Source of the DNA: Betaproteobacteria bacterium Ga0077526
Lineage (GTDB): Bacteria > Pseudomonadota > Gammaproteobacteria > Burkholderiales > Ga0077523
Length of the DNA stretch: 64,000 bases
Reading direction: 5' to 3'
Assembly: GCA_001464765.1 (NCBI GenBank)
Contig: LNDV01000034.1
Location: 1,030,671-1,094,670, forward strand
Shown here: positions 57,752 through 64,000 of the stretch, in pieces
Numbering within the stretch: the stretch's first letter is position 1
Layout: the number at the start of each line of letters is the position of its first letter
Program-made: the position numbers and the translations under genes
The notes under the pieces: model-generated
The model's database searches: none
Told to the model about the DNA's origin: nothing
What the model saw: the letters and a program-made list of their open reading frames with translations, nothing else

Positions 57752-59419
57752 TCACGCGGCCTTGGGCACCTGGGTGTACTGGCCCATGACCTCGTTGCGC
57801 GGGCCGAAGCGTTCGATCATGCCGTCGCGCAGCACCATGATCCGGTCGACCGTGGCCAGCACCGAGGGCCGATGCGCCACGATGAAGGTCGTGACGCCGC
57901 GCGCCTTCAGGTCCGCGAGCACGTTCTGCAGCATCGCCTCGCCGTCGGCGTCGAGATTGGAGTTCGGTTCGTCCAGCACCACGATGCGCGGATCTCCGAA
58001 CAGCGCGCGAGCCAGCGCGATGCGCTGCTTCTGTCCGCCCGACAGGCCGCTGTTGCCGTCTGACACCTTGGTCATGTAGCCGCGCGGCATGCGCACGACG
58101 AGGTCGTGCACGCCTGCCTGCTCGGCGGCCTTCACCACTTCCTTCGCGTCCACCTTGCCCATCCGCGCGATGTTCTCGGCGATGGTGCCAGCGAACAGTT
58201 CGATGGTCTGCGGCAGATATGCGATGTGGCGACCCAGGTCGTCGCGGGTCCACTGGTCGAGTTCCGCGCCGTCGAAGCGCACGGTGCCGGCGGTGGGGGT
58301 CCAGAGACCCACGAGCAGGCGCGCCAGCGTGGATTTGCCCGAACCGGAGGGGCCGATGATGCCCACGGACTCGCCCGGCTGCACGGAGAAGGACATGCCG
58401 CGGATCACCGGTTCCGGCCGGCCCGGGACGACGAACACCAGGCGCTCCACGCTGACGGTGCCCTTGGGCGGTTCGAGGCTCATGATCTCCTCGGGCGGCT
58501 TGCGCACCTTCACGAGGAAGTCATCGAGCCGGCGATAGGCGGAGCGCGCCTCGGCGAACTGGGTCCAGCTGGAGAGCAGCATCTCGACGGGCACGAGCGC
58601 ACGCGAGGCGATGAAGGTCGCCGCGATCATCACACCAGGCGATGTGTTCTGCTCGAGGATGAGCCACGCGCCGGCGCACAGCATCATGATCTGGATGACC
58701 TGACGCACCAGCCGCGTCAGGCTCACCGTGGACCCGACGACGTTGGCCGTCATGGTCTGGTGCGACAGCGACAGGTGATTGAGTTCGGCCCAGCGGTCGC
58801 GCACGTTGGGCAGCATGCCCAGCGTCAGCACGCTCTCGGCGTTGCGCGACACGGTGTCGACGAAGCGCGACGAGCTCGCCATCTCGCGGTACATGGTGTC
58901 CAGGGCATCACGCGAGAGCTTCTCGTTCACCCAGCCCACGGCCAGCAGGATGCCCACGCCGATGAGGGCGAAGGTGCCCAGCATGGTGGAGAACGCGAAG
59001 ATCATGGCCAGGTAGATGGGCAGCCAGGGCGCGTCGAACAGCGCGAAGATGCCGCTGCCGGTGATGTAGTTCCGGAAGGTGTGCAGGTCGCGCATGCCTT
59101 CCGGATAGGCCGGATGCTCGGGGCGGCCGCCCTGGGTCACGAGCGCGTCGAAGATCACTGGCGCGACCTTCTTGTCGATCCACACGGTGATCACCACGAG
59201 CAGCCGGGATCGGAGTATCTCCAGCATCATGATGAGCAGGAGGGTCCCCGCCACGCCGAGGGTCAGGTAGAACAGGGTCGCCTCGCTGCGCGAGGTCATG
59301 ACGCGATCGAACACCGCCATCCAATAGAACGACGGGCCCAGCTGCAGCAGGTTCACGAAAAAGCTGAACACCGCAACGGCATAGAACAGCTTGCGGTGTG
59401 ACCACAGCAATTCGCGCAT
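57752..59419 (-). CDS. Type I secretion ABC permease/ATPase (PrtD family)
   Basis: The 555-residue protein has five to six membrane helices (about 10-290) and an ATPase domain with Walker A (GPSGSGKST), signature (LSGGQKQRIALARAL), Walker B (IVVLDEPNSNLD) and H-loop (VAHRPS). There is no peptidase or peptidase-like N-terminal domain, so it fits the PrtD type that exports proteins with C-terminal signals. The ATG at 59419 starts just before the first helix. It lies 28 bases after a glycan gene on the same strand. Confidence 0.92.
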   Translation of the reverse strand: MRELLWSHRKLFYAVAVFSFFVNLLQLGPSFYWMAVFDRVMTSRSEATLFYLTLGVAGTLLLIMMLEILRSRLLVVITVWIDKKVAPVIFDALVTQGGRPEHPAYPEGMRDLHTFRNYITGSGIFALFDAPWLPIYLAMIFAFSTMLGTFALIGVGILLAVGWVNEKLSRDALDTMYREMASSSRFVDTVSRNAESVLTLGMLPNVRDRWAELNHLSLSHQTMTANVVGSTVSLTRLVRQVIQIMMLCAGAWLILEQNTSPGVMIAATFIASRALVPVEMLLSSWTQFAEARSAYRRLDDFLVKVRKPPEEIMSLEPPKGTVSVERLVFVVPGRPEPVIRGMSFSVQPGESVGIIGPSGSGKSTLARLLVGLWTPTAGTVRFDGAELDQWTRDDLGRHIAYLPQTIELFAGTIAENIARMGKVDAKEVVKAAEQAGVHDLVVRMPRGYMTKVSDGNSGLSGGQKQRIALARALFGDPRIVVLDEPNSNLDADGEAMLQNVLADLKARGVTTFIVAHRPSVLATVDRIMVLRDGMIERFGPRNEVMGQYTQVPKAA

Positions 59420-59447
59420 CGGGGTTCCGGTAGGTCTTCTGTCTCGC

Positions 59448-60884
59448 TCACACGCCCGGAAGGGCGCGATATCCCCGTCGCTCGAGGGTCGCCACGATGC
59501 GATCCACGGTACGCGGGGTCCGAACAAGGTTATCGGCATCTGCCCCCTGCGCCTTTAGGGTTGCCCCGAATTCGGACAGTTCGTAGCGCAAGTCCTTGAG
59601 TTCCAAGGCGCAGTCGCCCCATGACAAGGCGATGTGGGCATCGGCGAAGCCGTTGAAGCTGCGTTCGCTGAAGACCCGGCGGGTCCCGGGACGGGCCCAG
59701 GCGTCGGCGGAAAGGTCGTGGGGCACGCGCACCCGCAGCACCCCGCCGAAGCGCAGGAGCCGGGCGCAGTCCCGCATGAAGCCCTCGAAATCCGCCGTCC
59801 GGGCGGGCCAGTCACCGGCGTCGATCTCGTCGAAGCTCTCCGCCTCGAGCGCAACGCGGCCGAATCGCAGGGTGTCCCGGGTCTCGTTCAAGGGCAGGCC
59901 CGAATCTGCCCGGACCCGGACGTCGGCCGCCGGGTTGGCTTCGTCCACGCACAGCCAGTCGGGGACCGGGGCCTGGAACCCCCCCAGCTTGAGGCGCGTG
60001 GGCCGGGCCGCGCTGCCCGCGCTCTCGGCCGCACGGGCGAGACGTTCGAGATGGGGCGCGAGCGAGGCCGCCAGCGGCTGGCCGGTGATCCACCGATACC
60101 CGGCATCGGCGAGCTGCGCGCGCTCCGCTGGACGTTCGAGGAGCGCCATGGTGGCCTCGACGATCTTCTCGTACGGTGCCAGCCGCACCGCTGCCTCGAT
60201 GCCCGGATCGATCGAGGTGTCCGGCTCGCACTCCGCCACCACCGCCTTGTGATTGGCAAGCAGGTAGCTCACGCGCACCGTCTCGAGGATCTTGGCCGGG
60301 TAGAGATGCAGACTCATCACGACCTTGGCCCGGGCGATGTGCGCGTCGCGCTCCCGTCCGTACACCCCGAAGAGCTGCACGACATTGAGCCCGCGAGTTC
60401 GCAGCGTGTCGAGCACCCGCGCGCGGCGCTCGTTGGTGGAGCCGTAGAAGAGCACGTCGATGTCTTCCGTCGGGGCGGCGGGGATGCGCGTGAGTTCCGG
60501 CACGTAGCCGATCGGCACGTGGTGCACGGGGAACGTCACGCCCAGGCTGGCGAACGTCTCGATGTTGCGTCGGCTGTAGTCCCAGGTCTCGTGCGTGCTC
60601 ACGAGCGTCTGCAATCCGGCGTGCCACCAGCGCGACTGCGCGTCGATCTGTTCCAGGTTGTAGATCACCGAGCCCGCCGGGATCAGCGAGACGGCGTCGG
60701 GCCCCACGAGGTTCGATCCCAGGACGATGTGCGTGGCGCCCGCCGCGAAGCGGTTGTAGCCGACACTCGACGGGTAGCCGAGGCTGCGGATCGCGTGGTG
60801 AAGACTCTCGGCGACTTCATGGAAGGCGGCCGAGTGCCGGTAGCCCGGCGGCGAGACGATGACGACGCGGAAGGCGGCCGTCAT
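59448..60884 (-). CDS. Glycosyltransferase-like protein with degenerate methyltransferase-like C-terminus
   Basis: The 478-residue protein has an N-terminal half (about 1-300) like CgeB-type glycosyltransferases: IDVLFYGSTNERRARVLDTLRTRGLNV, AKVVMSLHLYPAKILETVRVSYLLANHKAVVAE. Residues about 320-478 resemble a class I methyltransferase (CARLLRFGGVLRVRVPHDLSAD) but lack a glycine-rich SAM motif. The ATG overlaps the upstream methyltransferase stop (ATGA), giving tight coupling. It probably builds a glycan in the same pathway as its neighbours. Confidence 0.7.
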   Translation of the reverse strand: MTAAFRVVIVSPPGYRHSAAFHEVAESLHHAIRSLGYPSSVGYNRFAAGATHIVLGSNLVGPDAVSLIPAGSVIYNLEQIDAQSRWWHAGLQTLVSTHETWDYSRRNIETFASLGVTFPVHHVPIGYVPELTRIPAAPTEDIDVLFYGSTNERRARVLDTLRTRGLNVVQLFGVYGRERDAHIARAKVVMSLHLYPAKILETVRVSYLLANHKAVVAECEPDTSIDPGIEAAVRLAPYEKIVEATMALLERPAERAQLADAGYRWITGQPLAASLAPHLERLARAAESAGSAARPTRLKLGGFQAPVPDWLCVDEANPAADVRVRADSGLPLNETRDTLRFGRVALEAESFDEIDAGDWPARTADFEGFMRDCARLLRFGGVLRVRVPHDLSADAWARPGTRRVFSERSFNGFADAHIALSWGDCALELKDLRYELSEFGATLKAQGADADNLVRTPRTVDRIVATLERRGYRALPGV

Positions 60885-61621
60885 GCCTGCGCGGTGGCGC
60901 GCGGTCGCGACAGCACGAACAGGAACTGCAGCGTCGCGAGTTCGGTCGCGATCTGCGGGTCCACGTCGTGGAGGGCGAACCACTGATCCATCAGCGTGAC
61001 CGGCTGCTTGAAGTTGCCGTCGAACTGCACGCGCGGATCGCGCACCGACACCACCTTCTCGATGATGTACCCGGTCTCGGCGAACATGCGCTGGCACTCC
61101 CGCAGCGTGAAGAAGCGGATGTGCGTCACGTCCAGCAGACCGGCGGGCTGATACGTCCAGTTGCCCTTGATCAGCTCGCTGATCAGCCAGTAGTTGCGCA
61201 CGTTCGGCACGCTCGCGTAGACCTTGGCGTCCGGCGTCAGGAGCGAGCCGGTCTTGAGCAGCATCTTCCACGGGTCGTACAGGTGCTCCAGCACATCGGC
61301 GAGCAGCAGCATGTCGAACTTCTGACCGAAGGCCGGATGGGCGTCCGTGTCCAGGGTGTGCAGATCCTCGCTGACGACCGTGTCCAGCCGCTCGGCGGCA
61401 ATGGTGGCGGTTTCGGGGTTGATCTCCACGCCCGTGTAATGGAGCGTCGGAAACTTCGCCTTCAGGGCCGCGCCCATCGCGCCCTTGTGGCAGCCGATCT
61501 CCAGCGCGCGTTGCGGCGATCCGGTGACGAGGTTGACCAGTTCCGGGCGGGCGGAATCGGGATAGAACGCCGCATCGCCCTTGGCGGACAGCAGTTCCCA
61601 GACGAAACGGATACGGTCCAT
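60881..61621 (-). CDS. SAM-dependent methyltransferase
   Basis: The 246-residue class I methyltransferase has motif I at ALEIGCHKGAMG (about 39-50), acidic loop GVEINPET, and FDMLLLADVLEHLYDPWKML (motif IV region). The C-terminal third resembles enzymes that act on sugars or glycolipids in polysaccharide loci. It starts 1 base after the preceding fusion gene and overlaps the next by 4. The target is unknown but is probably a glycan. Confidence 0.82.
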   Translation of the reverse strand: MDRIRFVWELLSAKGDAAFYPDSARPELVNLVTGSPQRALEIGCHKGAMGAALKAKFPTLHYTGVEINPETATIAAERLDTVVSEDLHTLDTDAHPAFGQKFDMLLLADVLEHLYDPWKMLLKTGSLLTPDAKVYASVPNVRNYWLISELIKGNWTYQPAGLLDVTHIRFFTLRECQRMFAETGYIIEKVVSVRDPRVQFDGNFKQPVTLMDQWFALHDVDPQIATELATLQFLFVLSRPRATAQA

Positions 61622-61622
61622 G

Positions 61623-63038
61623 TCAGGCGGCTTCCTTCTCGATGATGGCCACGAGGCTCCAGTTCGGGACGCACACGTCGATCCTGCTCGCGCGAAGCCC
61701 TCCGATCTCGGTCACCAGCGCGGCCAGCGAGTCGCGGGTGAAGTGGCAGTAGTGGGTCGGGTCCAGCGCGTAGGTGTCCACCTTCTCGTGGTCGGGCACC
61801 ACGAGCCCCAGCTTTCCGCCGGGGCGAAGCACGCGTTTCCACTCGCGCAGTGTCTTGGCAGGGTCGTGGTAGTGCTCCAGGTTGTGGCGGGCCACCACGA
61901 AGTCGAGCGACGCGTCCGCGAACATCGGGAGGGTGTCGCCGCTCGCCGCGATCTCGGCGACCGAGACGCGACCGCTCTCGCAGCCCACGCTGCCCGCGGC
62001 GCCGGCCGGCGTGAGGTCCACGCCGATGCAGTTGGGGGTGGTCTTGCTGCTGCCGCAGCCCACGTCGAGGCCGCGTCCCACGCAAACCTCTTCGATGGCG
62101 CGAATCTCGGGGTGCAGGAACTGGGCGCAGTACCCGTCGCGCTGGATGTGCGCCTGTACGGCCTCGAGGAACTGTGCGGCGCGCGCCCTGGTGGTGTGAT
62201 CCTCGCGCACGCGCGCCTGTCCCCGCGCGGCGATCGTCTTCACCAGTTCCGGCCGGTTCAGATAGAACACCAGCTTTTCCTCGAACTCGCGGATCGACGA
62301 AAACGTCACGCAGTCGACGCCATCGGTGAAGCCCTGCGGGATCACGATGTCGAGTTCCTGCGTGAACAGCATCGCGCCCGCCGCCAGGATCTCCCAGAAC
62401 CGCGCCGTGTCGTAACCGGCGCCGGCGACGCTCACCGAGATCTGGCTGCGTCGCAGGAGCTGGCGGTACAGCGGTGTGTCGATGGCCGTGGCTTTCGGCT
62501 GCGCGGTGCTGTAGGCGCGTTCGTTCGTCGTGCCGGAAACGATGGCCGGGCTCTGGAGGTTCTTCAGCCGCTGGTGGATCGAGTGCCGCAGCGGATTGGT
62601 GTGCATGTTCGCGAGGAAGGTCACCTGCAGGTCGCGGTTCACCGTCTCGTTCGTGAAGTACCGCTCCTCCGCCGCGAACGGCAGCGGGAAGACGAACTGC
62701 GCGGCTGCATCACGGAAGGCGCGTCCCAGCTCGCGCTTGAACACGAGCTTGTAGCGGATGTTGTTGGTGACCGTGAACTCCTGCAGGTCGGCACCGTCCA
62801 CGAACACCTTGCGCGGGTTCTTCACGTCCTGCACGAGATGGGTACGGACGCCGCCGTTGCTCCCCACGACGATCAGATCGGCCGATTCGGCAATGTCCCG
62901 CACCTCCGCGTCCGCGGCGACGCGCCCGCGATTGGCGTTCTGGGTCGTGATCACCTCGTGCCCGAGCGCATCGAGACCCTCGATGAGCGAAGCGGTGAGG
63001 TAGTCGTACATCGGGGCGTTCACGTACAGGATCTTCAT
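61623..63038 (-). CDS. Glycosyltransferase-methyltransferase fusion
   Basis: The 471-residue protein has an N-terminal CgeB/GT4-like half (about 1-310; VTFLANMHTNPLRHSIHQRL, GYDTARFWEILAAGAMLFTQ, and FEEKLVFYLNRPELVKTIAARGQARV) and a C-terminal SAM methyltransferase (about 325-471; GLDVGCGSSK motif I, LDFVVARHNLEHYHDP). The glycine motif is intact, in contrast to the similar fusion two genes downstream. It may add a sugar and methylate it. Confidence 0.8.
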   Translation of the reverse strand: MKILYVNAPMYDYLTASLIEGLDALGHEVITTQNANRGRVAADAEVRDIAESADLIVVGSNGGVRTHLVQDVKNPRKVFVDGADLQEFTVTNNIRYKLVFKRELGRAFRDAAAQFVFPLPFAAEERYFTNETVNRDLQVTFLANMHTNPLRHSIHQRLKNLQSPAIVSGTTNERAYSTAQPKATAIDTPLYRQLLRRSQISVSVAGAGYDTARFWEILAAGAMLFTQELDIVIPQGFTDGVDCVTFSSIREFEEKLVFYLNRPELVKTIAARGQARVREDHTTRARAAQFLEAVQAHIQRDGYCAQFLHPEIRAIEEVCVGRGLDVGCGSSKTTPNCIGVDLTPAGAAGSVGCESGRVSVAEIAASGDTLPMFADASLDFVVARHNLEHYHDPAKTLREWKRVLRPGGKLGLVVPDHEKVDTYALDPTHYCHFTRDSLAALVTEIGGLRASRIDVCVPNWSLVAIIEKEAA

Positions 63039-63120
63039 CGGGCGATTCCCAGGGGCAGTCTGATCGATGAGTGCGAGGCCGCTCCGTCAGGGAGGCAACG
63101 CAGGGAACGACAGGTCACGG

Positions 63121-63765
63121 TCATGCGGCCACCTTGCTCGCAGCCGGCTGCGGATTCATCGCCCGCTCCAGCAGTCCGAGATCGGCATACATCGGGCGGA
63201 CGGCGGCGAAGGCCCAGAGGTCATACGCGGGGCCCGGTTTCACGGCGACCGTGCCGAAGCCGGCAGTGACGAGCTTGCGTCCGAGCGTCTGCTTCGTGAA
63301 TCCGGTGCGGTGGGCCATGTAGGTGCGTCCGCGCTCGATCCACCAGTCGTGACCGAACAGGATGTCCAGCGCCGAGATGGGCGGGCCGTCCTCGCCGTTC
63401 ATCCGGGTGCGCATCAGGACCGCGTCGGGATTGCCGTCGGCAATCACACGTGCCACGGCCTGCATGTCGGGCAGCGTGATGAGGGCGAAGCCCTCGGGTC
63501 GCAGCACGCGGCGGAACTCCTTCAGCGCGACCGGGACTTCGTAGGCGTAGAGATGCTCCAGGTTGTGCGAGGACCAGATGGCATCGCAGCTTCCGTCGCC
63601 CACCATGTGCAGATCGGTGAGCGATGCCACGACATCGGGTTCGACGCCGGGATCGATGTCCAGCCGCACTTCGCGCCAGCCCGGCTCGCGGAAGAACGAG
63701 GGCAGCTTGTCGGGCAGGCGCGGACCGCAGCCCACGTGCAGGACGGTACGTTGGGGCGTGCTCAT
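63121..63765 (-). CDS. SAM-dependent methyltransferase-domain protein
   Basis: The 214-residue protein has class I methyltransferase features: VLHVGCGPRLPDKLP (motif I), RLDIDPGVEPDVVASLTDL, CDAIWSSHNLEHLYAYEVPVAL and FRRVLRPEGFALITLPD. GGAGG precedes the ATG at 63765, which overlaps the stop of the upstream glycosyltransferase gene. The next gene in the operon starts after 82 bases. Confidence 0.82.
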   Translation of the reverse strand: MSTPQRTVLHVGCGPRLPDKLPSFFREPGWREVRLDIDPGVEPDVVASLTDLHMVGDGSCDAIWSSHNLEHLYAYEVPVALKEFRRVLRPEGFALITLPDMQAVARVIADGNPDAVLMRTRMNGEDGPPISALDILFGHDWWIERGRTYMAHRTGFTKQTLGRKLVTAGFGTVAVKPGPAYDLWAFAAVRPMYADLGLLERAMNPQPAASKVAA

Positions 63766-64000
63766 GCGACCTCCGCGACTTCGGCTGCCTGCGGCACGGC
63801 AACGCCGGCCAGGGCGGCACGCACATCGGCGATGACGGGCTTCCACGCGCCGGGTTCCGCCTGACGGAACAGCCGCGTCGACGGGTACCACGCCGTGGCG
63901 TTGCCGGACATCCAGCGCCAGTCCGCCGCGTAGTGCAGCAGGACCCAGGTGGGTCGACCCAGGGCGGCCGCCAGGTGCGCGGTCGAGGTGTCGCTGCTGA
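63762..64000 (-). CDS. C-terminal part of a TPR-type glycosyltransferase (cut by window edge)
   Basis: Only the last 78 codons are in the window. They read STAHLAAALGRPTWVLLHYA, WRWMSGNATAWYPSTRLFRQ, the typical end of bacterial TPR-repeat glycosyltransferases (GT9/GT41-like) that sit beside flagellin or secreted-protein glycosylation genes. The stop overlaps the next gene by 4 bases (ATGA). The 5' end lies to the right of the window. Confidence 0.75.
   Translation of the reverse strand, partial: SSDTSTAHLAAALGRPTWVLLHYAADWRWMSGNATAWYPSTRLFRQAEPGAWKPVIADVRAALAGVAVPQAAEVAEVA

Overview
The window is GC-rich, almost fully coding DNA, most likely from a betaproteobacterium. The evidence is gene content and arrangement: a livMG permease/ATPase fusion, an amide/urea-type ABC operon, a PEP-CTERM exosortase substrate, ethanolamine genes with an EutR-like activator, MASE1-GGDEF signalling and Gram-negative outer-membrane proteins. 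The class is an inference and the exact genus cannot be read from the sequence. No rRNA, tRNA or CRISPR array was seen.

Layout. 0-4.2 kb: larA-like, larC, larE and larB in one translationally coupled operon (nickel-pincer nucleotide cofactor synthesis plus a LarA-family enzyme of unknown substrate). 4.2-7.0 kb: a membrane-anchored solute-binding sensor coupled to a MASE1-PAS-GGDEF diguanylate cyclase. 7.2-11.1 kb: a YidB-like protein and a branched-chain amino acid transporter (livH, fused livMG, livF) with no binding protein beside it. 11.4-16.4 kb: a duplicated EF-hand protein, a GFA/CENP-V protein, DUF481 and PagL-like outer-membrane proteins, a GhrA-type reductase and an FHA protein. 17-26.2 kb: an amide-utilisation region with a formamidase-family protein, an amidase, a complete amide/urea-type ABC transporter, an unknown 128-residue protein, a small dimeric-barrel-like protein and a hydratase.

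26.3-31 kb: a methyltransferase, a PEP-CTERM protein, a Tat-exported PhoD phosphatase and a pentapeptide-repeat/TIR-like fusion. 30.8-35.5 kb: eutR-like regulator divergent from ethanolamine permease, eutB and eutC. 35.5-46.6 kb: VOC/GST pair, a TIR-receiver fusion, several small membrane or secreted proteins, a two-domain SnoaL-like protein with a divergent AraC regulator, an iron permease-like protein, two unknown membrane-anchored proteins and an SDR. 45.2-45.4 kb: a response-regulator tail cut off by a palindromic repeat. 46.7-49.4 kb: a RAYT transposase unit with terminal inverted repeats, inserted directly against the start codon of an atypical AroQ paralogue. 49.5-55.8 kb: PanB-like protein, quinone oxidoreductase, amidase, two more REP copies, a small protein whose last codons are REP sequence, a YbaN-like protein and an OprP-type porin.

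56.4-64 kb: one leftward operon running from the right edge: a TPR-type glycosyltransferase tail, a methyltransferase, a glycosyltransferase-methyltransferase fusion, another methyltransferase, a second fusion with a degenerate methyltransferase half, then a type I secretion ABC protein and HlyD adaptor. It looks like a coupled glycan-modification and type I export locus and is the strongest candidate for an undescribed system here. The TIR-receiver fusion, the pentapeptide/TIR-like fusion and the LarA paralogue come next.
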